Origin: Brevibacterium yomogidense
GTDB lineage: Bacteria > Actinomycetota > Actinomycetes > Actinomycetales > Brevibacteriaceae
Assembly (NCBI RefSeq): GCF_900163715.1
Contig: NZ_FWFF01000005.1
Coordinates: forward strand, 1-64,000
Length of the DNA stretch: 64,000 nucleotides
Direction: 5' to 3'
Numbering within the stretch: position 1 is the first letter of the stretch; each line of letters begins with the position of its first letter. A program made the position numbers and the translations under genes. The notes under the pieces were generated by a model, which was not told where the DNA came from, searched no databases, and saw nothing but the letters and a program-made list of their open reading frames with translations. Of the stretch, positions 52,009 through 60,309 are shown piece after piece.

Positions 52009-53055
52009 ATGGTTGCGAATGCCGACGAGTCCCTCGTCTCCGATGCCGCCCGCAGGCTCGCCGGGCTGCGCCCCGCGCCCCGTCAGGACTCCGAAGCCGC
52101 CCAGTCCCCCTACTGGCACTTCACCCGCGAGCAGTGGTCGCGCCTGTCCGATTCGACCCCACTCCCGCTCACCACGTCCGACGTCGGACGGCTGCGCGGT
52201 CTGGGCGAGCGCATCGACATCGACGAGGTGGAGACCGTCTACCTCCCCCTGTCGCGCCTGCTCAACCTCTATTCCGCCGCGCGGGGCCAGAAGCACGACG
52301 TGACGCGCAAGTTCCTCTCGCCCCTGGCGAACGAGGGCTTCGAGCCCGCACCCCAGCGCACCCCGTTCGTGATCGGCGTCGCCGGCTCCGTGGCGGTGGG
52401 CAAGTCGACGACCGCACGTCTGCTGCGGGAGATGCTCGCCCGCTGGTCCGACACCCCGCGCGTGGAGCTGCTCACCACCGACGGCTTCCTCTTCCCCAAC
52501 GCGGAACTGGAGCGCAGAGGCCTGAGCGGGCGCAAGGGCTTCCCCGAGTCCTACGACCGTCGCGCCCTGCTGCGGTTCATGGCGGCGGTGAAGTCCGGCG
52601 CCCGGGAAGTCCGCGCACCTGTCTACTCGCACCACACGTACGACATCGTCCCCGGAGCGAGCATCACGGTCCGGCGCCCCGACATCCTCATCGTCGAGGG
52701 CCTCAACGTCCTCCAGCCGCCGCGTCCCCGCGCAGACGGCAAGCTGGGGGTCGCGGTGAGCGACTACTTCGACTTCTCCATCTACGTCGATGCGGCCTCC
52801 GCGGACGTCCGCTCCTGGTACATCAGCCGGTTCCTGCGCCTCAAGCACGGCGCCTTCACCGACCCGGACTCGTTCTTCCACCGCTACTCGCAGCTGAGCG
52901 ACACGGAGGCCAGGGACCTCGCGACTGAGATCTGGGACTCCATCAACGCCCCGAACCTCCACCAGAACGTCATGCCGTCGCGCGGTCGCGCGGATCTGCT
53001 GCTGCGCAAGTCCTCGGACCACTCCGTGTCGCGCATCCAGCTGCGCAAGCTCTGA
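52009..53055 (+). CDS. coaA: Pantothenate kinase, type I
   Basis: ATP-dependent phosphorylation of pantothenate, first step of CoA synthesis. Walker [13 protein letters not shown] at 123-134, then [24 protein letters not shown] and SHHTYDI are the CoaA hallmarks, and IVEGLNVLQ follows. 348 aa is normal with a slightly long N-terminus. A GTG six bases upstream is in frame. AACAAT, a possible -10, ends seven bases before the ATG, which I therefore prefer. CoA made here feeds acpS, encoded about 5 kb away. Confidence 0.92.
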   Translation: MVANADESLVSDAARRLAGLRPAPRQDSEAAQSPYWHFTREQWSRLSDSTPLPLTTSDVGRLRGLGERIDIDEVETVYLPLSRLLNLYSAARGQKHDVTRKFLSPLANEGFEPAPQRTPFVIGVAGSVAVGKSTTARLLREMLARWSDTPRVELLTTDGFLFPNAELERRGLSGRKGFPESYDRRALLRFMAAVKSGAREVRAPVYSHHTYDIVPGASITVRRPDILIVEGLNVLQPPRPRADGKLGVAVSDYFDFSIYVDAASADVRSWYISRFLRLKHGAFTDPDSFFHRYSQLSDTEARDLATEIWDSINAPNLHQNVMPSRGRADLLLRKSSDHSVSRIQLRKL

Positions 53056-53164
53056 GCGGGGCGGGCGCTGCCGGCCCCTCCACCCCTCCACGATGCGGAA
53101 ATGAAACCGCAGCCGCCGGTGTTGACCTTCGGGTGCGCGCTCAACGTGCACGGAGGGAGGCCCC

Positions 53165-55042
53165 ATGAGTATGCCCAGTCCGCACATGATGATGCGGCGG
53201 CAGACGAGCAGCGCGCGCCAGGGCGGCGACGCCCGCGACGTCCGCATCGACCGTCCGACGATCCGGCGGATCATCGGCTTCGCAGCACGCCAGAAGGGCC
53301 GACTCATCGGCTTCCTCCTGCTGTCCGTCCTGGTGGCCGTCGTCGGCGTGATCACGCCCGTGCTCTCCGGCAATGTGGTCAATGCGATCACAGCAGGTGG
53401 GCCCCTGAGCACGATCGGCTGGCTCGCCGCAGGCATCGCCGGACTCGCGATCGCGGAGGCGGTCCTCACGATCGTCAACCGCTGGCTGTCGTCCCATGTG
53501 GGCGAGGGCCTGATCTTCGACCTGCGCACGGCCGTCTACGACCACGTCCAGACGATGCCGATCGCGTTCTTCAACCGCACCCGCACCGGCGCGCTGGTCT
53601 CCCGCCTCAACACCGACGTGATCGGTGCGCAGCGAGCGTTCTCGAACACGCTCTCCGGCGTCGTGTCCAATGTCGTCTCCCTCGCCCTCACGGTGGGCGT
53701 CATGGTGACGATCTCGTGGCAGGTCACAGTCCTGTCGATCCTCCTCCTGCCGATCTTCCTCATCCCGGCACGCACACTGGGAGACAGGCTCGCGAAGCTC
53801 CAGCACGAGGCCGCTGATCATAATGCGGCGATGTCCACGCGGATGACGGAGCGGTTCTCCGCGGGCGGCGCGACGCTGGTGCGCCTGTTCGGCTCCCCCG
53901 CCCACGAATCGTCCGAGTTCGCCGAGCGCGCCGGCCGCGTCCGCGACATCGGCGTGCGCGTCGCGATGCTGCAGGCCACCTTCGTCACAGCGCTGACCCT
54001 GGTGAGCGCGCTGGCGCTGGCCCTGGTCTACGGGCTGGGCGGCTGGCAGGCGGTCACGGGTCCGCTGGACGCCGGCCAGGTCGTCACGCTCGCGATGCTG
54101 CTCACCCGCCTCTACGGTCCGCTCACCATGCTCGCGAACGCCCGCATGGACATCATGAGCGCGGTGGTGAGCTTCCAGCGCGTCTTCGAGGTCCTGGACC
54201 TCGTAGCACTGATCCGGCCGCCCGCCGACCCCACTCCGCTGCCGTCCGGCGCACTGTCCGTCGCGTTCCGCGACGTGCGCTTCGCGTACCCCTCCGCCGC
54301 CGAGGTCTCGCTCGCCTCGTTAGAAGAGGTCGCCATCCTGGACGAGCGGGGCGGCACGGAGGTCCTGCACGGCATCGACGTCGAGGTCCCCGCGGGACGC
54401 ACCGTCGCGCTCGTCGGCTCGTCCGGCGCCGGCAAGTCGACGATCGCGTCGCTGGTGCCCCGCCTCTACGACGTGACCGGTGGCGCGGTGGAGCTGGGCG
54501 GCGTCGACGTCCGCGACCTGTCGTTCGAGGACCTCCAGAACGCCGTGGGGATGGTGACGCAGGACGGCCATCTCTTCCACGAATCGATCCGCGACAACCT
54601 GCTCATCGCGAAGCCGGACGCCACCGACGAGCAGCTGGAGTCCGCCGTCGACCGCGCGCGCCTGACCGGTGTGCTCGCGAACCTCCCGGACGGCCTGGAC
54701 ACCATCATCGGAGAGCGCGGGTACCGCCTGTCCGGCGGCGAGCGGCAGCGCCTGACGATCGCCAGGCTCCTGCTCGCGTCACCGCCCGTCGTCATCCTCG
54801 ATGAGGCGACCAGCGCGCTCGACTCGACGAACGAGGCGGCGATCCAGCAGGCGCTGGGCGAGGCGATGGAGGGCCGCACGGCACTCGTCATCGCCCACCG
54901 ACTGTCCACCATCAAGGCGGCGGACGAGATCCTCGTGGTCGAGGACGGGCAGGTCGCTGAGCGCGGCGGGCACGCAGACCTGCTCGCACGCGGCGGACGC
55001 TACGCGGAGCTCTACCGGACGCAGTTCAGCCAGGACCGCTGA
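53165..55042 (+). CDS. ABC transporter, fused permease-ATPase exporter
   Basis: Half-transporter of 625 aa with one six-helix membrane domain (about 40-330) followed by an NBD. Walker A GSSGAGKST at 418-426, Q-loop in VTQDGHLF, signature LSGGERQR from 522 and Walker B VVILDEATSALD. It would work as a homodimer exporting a hydrophobic compound, lipid or peptide. GGAGGGAGG four bases upstream of the ATG is the strongest ribosome binding site in the window. An unusual SLASLEEVAILDERGG insertion sits just before the NBD core. 109 bp separate it from coaA, so it probably has its own promoter. The TTA codon at 54319 is rare here. Confidence 0.9.
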   Translation: MSMPSPHMMMRRQTSSARQGGDARDVRIDRPTIRRIIGFAARQKGRLIGFLLLSVLVAVVGVITPVLSGNVVNAITAGGPLSTIGWLAAGIAGLAIAEAVLTIVNRWLSSHVGEGLIFDLRTAVYDHVQTMPIAFFNRTRTGALVSRLNTDVIGAQRAFSNTLSGVVSNVVSLALTVGVMVTISWQVTVLSILLLPIFLIPARTLGDRLAKLQHEAADHNAAMSTRMTERFSAGGATLVRLFGSPAHESSEFAERAGRVRDIGVRVAMLQATFVTALTLVSALALALVYGLGGWQAVTGPLDAGQVVTLAMLLTRLYGPLTMLANARMDIMSAVVSFQRVFEVLDLVALIRPPADPTPLPSGALSVAFRDVRFAYPSAAEVSLASLEEVAILDERGGTEVLHGIDVEVPAGRTVALVGSSGAGKSTIASLVPRLYDVTGGAVELGGVDVRDLSFEDLQNAVGMVTQDGHLFHESIRDNLLIAKPDATDEQLESAVDRARLTGVLANLPDGLDTIIGERGYRLSGGERQRLTIARLLLASPPVVILDEATSALDSTNEAAIQQALGEAMEGRTALVIAHRLSTIKAADEILVVEDGQVAERGGHADLLARGGRYAELYRTQFSQDR

Positions 55043-55072
55043 GCGGCTCCCGCCCCCACGACCTGGCCCCGC

Positions 55073-56437
55073 TCAGAGGGCCAGGCGCTCCCCCACCACG
55101 GCGGCGAGGCGCTCGGCCTGCGACTGCGCGGCCTCCTGCGTGGCGGCCTCGACCATGACGCGGATGACGGGTTCAGTCCCGGAGGCGCGTAGGAGCACGC
55201 GCCCGGTCTCACCGAGCTCCGCCTCCACCGCAGCGACCTCCGCCCGGACGTCCGCGTCGTCGCCGGCGGCGGTCTTGTCGACGCCCTTGACGTTGATGAG
55301 GACCTGCGGGAGCTTCGGCACCTCTGCTGCCAGATCCGCGAGCGTCCTCTTCGAGGATGCCATGCGGTGCATGAGGTGCAGAGCGGTCTGGACGCCGTCG
55401 CCGGTCGTGCCGTGCTCCAGGAGCAGCACGTGTCCTGACTGCTCACCGCCCAGGGAGTACCCGCCCTTGAGCATGCGCTCGAGCACGTAGCGGTCGCCGA
55501 CCGCCGTCTCCTCGATCGCGATGCCGCGCTTCTCCATCGCCAGGCGCAGGCCCAGGTTCGACATGACGGTGACGACGAGTGTGTCGTCCGCGAGCGTCCC
55601 GGCCTCCTTCATCCCCAGCGCGAGGATGCCCATGACCTGGTCGCCGTCCACTTCGCGTCCCAGGGAGTCGACCGCCAGGCAGCGGTCCGCGTCGCCGTCG
55701 AAGGCGACGCCCAGATCCGCCTGCTGCCCCACGACCGCGGCACGGAGGTTCTCGATGTGCGTGGAGCCGACGCCGTCATTGATGTTGTAGCCGTTGGGCT
55801 CCGCGGCGGTGACGATGACCTCCGCGCCCGCCTGTCGCAGGGCGGCCGGTCCGACGACCGCGGCCGCTCCGTGCGCGCAGTCGACGACGACGGTGAGGCC
55901 TGACAGCGGGCTCGCATCCGTCGTCTCGCCCAGGCCGCGCACCAGGTGCTCGGTGAACTCGTCCGCGGCGGCGGGGTAGCGCGCGATGCGACCGACGCCG
56001 GCCCCGGTGGGGCGCTCCCACTCCGCATCCAGCAGATCGAGGATCTCGTCCTCCTGCGCGTCCGTGAGCTTCGTGCCGCCCTGGCCGAAGAACTTGATCC
56101 CGTTGTCGGGCATCGCGTTGTGCGACGCGGAGAGCACGACGCCGAACGCCGCTCCGGTCGACTTCACCGCGTGGGCGATCCCCGGCGTGGGCAGGATGCC
56201 GACGTCCTGCACATCGACGCCCGTCGAGGCGATCCCCGCCGACGTCGCGGCGGTGAGGAACTCGCCGCTCACCCGCGTGTCACGACCGACGATCGCGACG
56301 GGGCGCTTGCCGAACGGCGCGTTCTCGGGACGCGCGAGCACGCGGCTGCCGGCCACTGCGAGCTGCAGGGCCAGGCGAGCGGTGATGTCACGGTTCGCGA
56401 GACCTCGCACACCGTCCGTGCCGAAGAGTCGAGACAT
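55073..56437 (-). CDS. glmM: Phosphoglucosamine mutase
   Basis: Converts glucosamine-6-phosphate to glucosamine-1-phosphate for UDP-GlcNAc. Phosphoserine loop is SASHNAMPD with Ser105, metal loop DGDADR, and phosphate loop RASGTEP near the C-terminus. Length 454 aa is normal. GGAAGGA lies nine bases upstream. It follows rpsI and rplM on the same strand, a conserved gene order in actinobacteria, but a strong hairpin between rpsI and glmM probably limits read-through. Convergent with the ABC exporter, 30 bp apart. Confidence 0.96.
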   Translation of the reverse strand: MSRLFGTDGVRGLANRDITARLALQLAVAGSRVLARPENAPFGKRPVAIVGRDTRVSGEFLTAATSAGIASTGVDVQDVGILPTPGIAHAVKSTGAAFGVVLSASHNAMPDNGIKFFGQGGTKLTDAQEDEILDLLDAEWERPTGAGVGRIARYPAAADEFTEHLVRGLGETTDASPLSGLTVVVDCAHGAAAVVGPAALRQAGAEVIVTAAEPNGYNINDGVGSTHIENLRAAVVGQQADLGVAFDGDADRCLAVDSLGREVDGDQVMGILALGMKEAGTLADDTLVVTVMSNLGLRLAMEKRGIAIEETAVGDRYVLERMLKGGYSLGGEQSGHVLLLEHGTTGDGVQTALHLMHRMASSKRTLADLAAEVPKLPQVLINVKGVDKTAAGDDADVRAEVAAVEAELGETGRVLLRASGTEPVIRVMVEAATQEAAQSQAERLAAVVGERLAL

Positions 56438-56522
56438 AAGCAGGGATCCTTCCTGAGACTTTTCCGCCAGTCTACGGGGCCCGGCGATGCCCTCGCGTGC
56501 ACTGCACGCGCATGGAACAGCA

Positions 56523-56556
56523 CGAAGGCCCCCGACCAAGAGGTCGGGGGCCTTCG
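56523..56556 (-). terminator. Terminator after rpsI
   Basis: CGAAGGCCCCCGACC and its exact complement are separated by a four-base loop (AAGA), a perfect 15-bp stem. On the minus strand it follows rpsI by about 40 bp; a U-poor tail suggests it may work as a partial terminator. Also able to work in the other direction. Confidence 0.85.
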
Positions 56557-56593
56557 CACGTTCCGCTCCGCAGCATGCTGCAGAGGCGCTGGA

Positions 56594-57091
56594 TCAGCGC
56601 TTGGAGAACTGCGGCGCCTTGCGCGCCTTCTTCAGTCCGGCCTTCTTGCGCTCCGGGACGCGAGCGTCACGGGACAGGTAGCCGGCCTTCTTCAGTTCCG
56701 CACGGTTGTTGTCGCGGTCGATCTCATTGAGCGAACGAGCGATGCCCAGGCGGACTGCTCCGGCCTGGCCCGACGGGCCGCCGCCGCTGATGAGGACGAT
56801 CACGTCGAAGCGATCCTCCAGATCGAGCAGGCGGAAGGGCTCGTTCACGAGCTGCTGGTGCAGCTTGTTCGGGAAGTAGGTCTCCAGGTCACGGCCGTTG
56901 ATCTTCCATTCGCCCGTGCCGGGCACCAGACGGACGCGAGCAACCGCCTGCTTGCGGCGGCCCACTCCCGATCCCGGTGCGGTGATCGACTGTCCGCGGC
57001 CACCGGCCACGGCTTCGCCCAGGCCAGCGGAGGCCGGGGTCTCAGTGCTGTATTCGGTGAGGTCGACGTCCTCGACTGTGTTCTCTGCCAC
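56594..57091 (-). CDS. rpsI: 30S ribosomal protein S9
   Basis: Small-subunit protein contacting tRNA in the P site through its C-terminal tail. The S9 core begins at about residue 40 ([17 protein letters not shown]) and ends in the hallmark [14 protein letters not shown]-terminal about 35 residues (Thr/Glu/Gly-rich) are an extension common in actinobacteria. Follows rplM by 33 bp. Confidence 0.97.
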   Translation of the reverse strand: MAENTVEDVDLTEYSTETPASAGLGEAVAGGRGQSITAPGSGVGRRKQAVARVRLVPGTGEWKINGRDLETYFPNKLHQQLVNEPFRLLDLEDRFDVIVLISGGGPSGQAGAVRLGIARSLNEIDRDNNRAELKKAGYLSRDARVPERKKAGLKKARKAPQFSKR

Positions 57092-57124
57092 GATTCTCCT
57101 CGGTAAGCTGTTCGACCCGCGCGC

Positions 57125-57568
57125 TTACTGCGCGACCTGGGTGATCTCGTACGGCTGGGGGTTCTGGGCTGAGTGCGGGTGCTCTGAGCCTGCGTAGACC
57201 TTGAGCTTGTGCATCTGCGCCCGACCGAGGCGAGTCTTGGGGATCATGCCGGTGACGGCCTTCTCCACCGCGCGCTCGGGGTGAGTCGCGAGGAGTTCGG
57301 CGTAGTTGACGCTCTTGAGGCCACCCGGGAAGTTCGAGTGGCGGTAGGCGCGCTTCTGCTCCAGCTTGGCACCGGTGAGCGCGACCTTGTCGGCGTTCAC
57401 GATGATCACGAAATCGCCCGAGTCGACGTTCGGCGTGAACGTCGGCTTGTGCTTTCCGCGGAGCAGACGCGCGGTCTGCGAAGCGAGCCGGCCGAGAACG
57501 ACGTCAGTGGCGTCGATGACGTGCCACTGGCGCTGAACATCGCCGGTCTTCAGGGTGTACGTACGCAA
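57125..57568 (-). CDS. rplM: 50S ribosomal protein L13
   Basis: Large-subunit assembly protein. The sequence [19 protein letters not shown] and [20 protein letters not shown] matches L13, ending in [17 protein letters not shown]. Homologues start directly at this MRTYT-like residue, so I use the TTG at 57568, which has AAGAAGG five bases upstream; a longer ATG-started frame is not supported. 147 aa is normal for actinobacterial L13. Confidence 0.93.
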   Translation of the reverse strand: MRTYTLKTGDVQRQWHVIDATDVVLGRLASQTARLLRGKHKPTFTPNVDSGDFVIIVNADKVALTGAKLEQKRAYRHSNFPGGLKSVNYAELLATHPERAVEKAVTGMIPKTRLGRAQMHKLKVYAGSEHPHSAQNPQPYEITQVAQ

Positions 57569-57831
57569 AGTTGCCTTCTTACATTCGTCAGTAGTCCTAG
57601 GGCCCATACACACCCACTTGCTCGAGTCGTGACGTCGAGTTCGCGGACGGGCCTGTCCTGTGCGCGCTACGCTTCCGACACGGATGACCCACCTGAAACC
57701 TGCAACGCGACTAGAGGCTTAGCGAGGAACGTGTGCTGACGTACGCAACGACGCTCAAATCTACCGCATCCGCACAGGACCCTGCAAACCCGCTCCAGCC
57801 GGTCCGCAGGCTTCGCCGGTAGGCTGACACG
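57569..57831. other. Divergent promoter and leader region of rplM and the membrane-protein gene
   Basis: No gene seen. It must carry the rplM promoter and a long 5' leader on the minus strand; I cannot pick a confident -10/-35 pair there. On the plus strand the last 12 bp hold the leaderless start of the next gene. A short palindromic patch (TAGTCCTAGGGCCC, 57590-57603) lies about 20 bp upstream of the rplM TTG and could be part of a leader structure. Confidence 0.5.
57820..57825 (+). promoter_or_regulatory. Predicted -10 (TAGGCT), leaderless start
   Basis: Ends six bases before the GTG of the first phosphatase-like membrane-protein gene. Confidence 0.55.
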
Positions 57832-60309
57832 GTGCTCTTCCTCCGTGTGCTCGCGTCCGTCGCCTGCGTCCTGGGCCTCGTCGTCCCGGGCGCAGCCGTC
57901 GCAGCGCCTGCCCAGACCGCTGGATCCAGCGCTTCTCCCGCAGGATCCAGCGCTCCGTCCGCGGACGAGGACGCCGCGACCGGCGTCGTCGTGATCGGCG
58001 CCTCCGGTCTCACACTGTCGGACATCGGACCGGAGCGCACACCGAACCTCTGGTCGCTGGTGGAGGACGGAGCGTCTGCGAACCTCGCGGTCCGCACACT
58101 CACGCCCGCCACGTGCGCGGCTGCGGGCTGGCTGAGCTTCGGTGCGGGCGCGCGGATGCACAGCGTCGACCTCACACCGGACTGGTTCAGTCCGCTGCTC
58201 GCCCACACCTCGTGCCCCCGGATGGTCGACCCCGTCCCGGCCTCCGCCGCCGAGGCGCCGGAGGCAGAGGATCCCGACGCCGCCGAACCGTCGGTGGACT
58301 CCGATGTCTCCGACGACCCCGAGGTCCCCGCCGGCACGCCGGTCGCGGCCGGGCCCGCCACCTTCGAGGACTTCGAGCGGGTCCTCGCGGCGAACGCAGG
58401 CTCCGGATACGGCGCGGATCCGGGTGTCTTCACCCGCGCCGCGGAGGATGCCGACTGGTGCACAGTGGCCTACGGCCGTGGAGCCGCGTACGCGGCGGCG
58501 GACGAAGAGGGCCGTGTCGAGACCTGGGCCCCGACGACGAGCCTGGTCACGGACCCGACCGGCACCTCGGCGGATGAGGAGGACGAGCAGATCCTCGATT
58601 CCTGCGCGCTCACGCTCATCGACGCGGGCACCGCCGCGGACCCCACGTGGGAGCCGAACGCGTGGCACGCGTGGAACGACGAATCGCTGGGCCGCACGCG
58701 GACCGGGCAGATCGCGGCACTGGACGCGCGCGTGGGTCGCGTCCTCGAGCAGACTCCGGACACCTCCGACGTCGTCGTCGCCGGTCTGGGCGATGCCGAC
58801 TACCCCTCGCGCCTGCGCGCGGTCATCGCCGCGGGCCCCTCCTACGAGCCCGGCACGCTGCGCTCCTCCTCGACCCGGCAGCCGGGCCTCGTGCAGCTCA
58901 CCGACGTGCTGCCGGCAGCGATCGGGGAGGTCGGACTCGAATCGGAGGGAACCTCCCCCGCAGACTTCCTCGTCGATCCCTCCGACGACGCCGCCTCCCG
59001 CATGGACGACCTTGTCGCAGACTCCCGCAAGGCCGGGACGGTCCACACGCACGCGCAGACCTTCAGCGTCCTCCTCGACGTCATCCACTACGTGCTCACG
59101 ATCGCACTGGCGATCCTGCTGCTGGTGCCCGTCGTCCGCACACTGAGGACGAAGACGCCCCGCACGCTGACCGCCCTGCGGAGATACGGCGCATGGGTGT
59201 GCTTCACGATCGGACTGCTGCCGATGGCGAGCTTCGTCGCCGGGATCCTGCCGTGGGGCCGCGTGCCGGCACCCGGCTGGGGCCTCACCGGTGCGATCGC
59301 GCTGGGCACGGTCGCGCTCCTGGCCCTGTCCGTCGCAGGGCCCTGGAGGCGCACCTGGCAGGGCCGTGTGGCGGCGGCATCACTGGTGTCCGCCGTCGTG
59401 CTCGTCGTCGACGTCGCGCTGGGATCGCGCCTGCAGTTCAACGCGCTCATGGGGTACAACCCGATCGTCGCGGGCCGCTTCTACGGCCTCGGCAACCAAG
59501 GTGCGGCGCTGTTCCTCGCCGCTGCGCTCCTGGGGCTGGGCATCGTCTCAGCCCGCCTGCTCGACGCGGGCAGGGCGGTGACGGCGCGACTGCTGGTCGC
59601 AGGGTTCGCCGTCGTATCCGTCTTCGTCCTGGGCAACCCCGCATGGGGCGCGAAGTTCGGCGGGACGGTCGCCGCGATCGTCGGCTTCACCGTCCTGCTG
59701 CTGGCCCTCTTCCGGATCCGCGTGAGCATCCTGCGACTGGTCCTCATCGGGGCGGGTGCGCTCGTGATCATCGTGGGCGTCGCCGGACTGGACTATCTGC
59801 GACCGCCCGCCGATCGCTCGCACTTCGGCAACTTCTTCGGCCAGGCCCTCGACGGCCAGCTGATCGAGGTGATCACCCGCAAGCTCGAGGCGAACCTGAA
59901 CATCATCGTCATCAATCCTGCGCTCGCGATCGTCGTGCCGCTGTCGGTCTTCACCGTCCTCTTCAGCCTCGGGTACCTGAAGCGGTACCGGACCACCGCG
60001 GGACTCGCGCGGCCCTGGGCGAACACGCTGCCGCCGGCGCTCGCGCACCCCACCGTGCATGCGGGCTTCCTGTCCGCGGCGATCGCTCTGGGCGTGGGGC
60101 TCGTCATCACCGATTCCGGCGTCGCGGTCCCTGCGACCGGGGCCATGATGCTCGTGCCGATGCTCGTCGTCATGAGCGTGGGCATCGACCGGGAGGGAGT
60201 CGGACGTCAGGGTGTCGACCGGGAGGGTCTCGGTCGTGGGGACGTCGACCGTGAGGGCGTCGACTGTGAGAGTCCGTCCGCGACGACGGTGGGCGGGGTC
60301 AGCCGATGA
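57832..60309 (+). CDS. Polytopic membrane protein with alkaline-phosphatase-like outer domain, FYGxGN family, paralogue 1
   Basis: 825 aa. Signal peptide (1-25), then an exported region to about 400 with alkaline-phosphatase-superfamily-like elements: VVVIGASGLTLSDI, PNLWSLVEDGA, AGWLSFGAGAR, and SSSTRQPGLVQLTDVLP. The usual DxT/S nucleophile and metal ligands are not evident, so it may be inactive or unusual. About nine membrane segments follow, with RFYGLGN (FYG at 550-552), KFGGTV, DYLRPPADRSHFGNFF (His664) and ITDSGVAVPATG. Clostridial proteins with the same RFYGIGN signature exist but have no known function, from memory. C-terminal tail is DREGV-type repeats. Start GTG is leaderless. Overlaps paralogue 2 by four bases. 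Confidence 0.8.
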   Translation: MLFLRVLASVACVLGLVVPGAAVAAPAQTAGSSASPAGSSAPSADEDAATGVVVIGASGLTLSDIGPERTPNLWSLVEDGASANLAVRTLTPATCAAAGWLSFGAGARMHSVDLTPDWFSPLLAHTSCPRMVDPVPASAAEAPEAEDPDAAEPSVDSDVSDDPEVPAGTPVAAGPATFEDFERVLAANAGSGYGADPGVFTRAAEDADWCTVAYGRGAAYAAADEEGRVETWAPTTSLVTDPTGTSADEEDEQILDSCALTLIDAGTAADPTWEPNAWHAWNDESLGRTRTGQIAALDARVGRVLEQTPDTSDVVVAGLGDADYPSRLRAVIAAGPSYEPGTLRSSSTRQPGLVQLTDVLPAAIGEVGLESEGTSPADFLVDPSDDAASRMDDLVADSRKAGTVHTHAQTFSVLLDVIHYVLTIALAILLLVPVVRTLRTKTPRTLTALRRYGAWVCFTIGLLPMASFVAGILPWGRVPAPGWGLTGAIALGTVALLALSVAGPWRRTWQGRVAAASLVSAVVLVVDVALGSRLQFNALMGYNPIVAGRFYGLGNQGAALFLAAALLGLGIVSARLLDAGRAVTARLLVAGFAVVSVFVLGNPAWGAKFGGTVAAIVGFTVLLLALFRIRVSILRLVLIGAGALVIIVGVAGLDYLRPPADRSHFGNFFGQALDGQLIEVITRKLEANLNIIVINPALAIVVPLSVFTVLFSLGYLKRYRTTAGLARPWANTLPPALAHPTVHAGFLSAAIALGVGLVITDSGVAVPATGAMMLVPMLVVMSVGIDREGVGRQGVDREGLGRGDVDREGVDCESPSATTVGGVSR

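Noticed and set aside
58647-60254. 535-codon plus-strand frame inside membrane paralogue 1
   Set aside because: Same-strand shadow frame, Arg/Gly/Pro-rich, no membrane segments, while the overlapping frame gives coherent helices and motifs shared with the paralogue.
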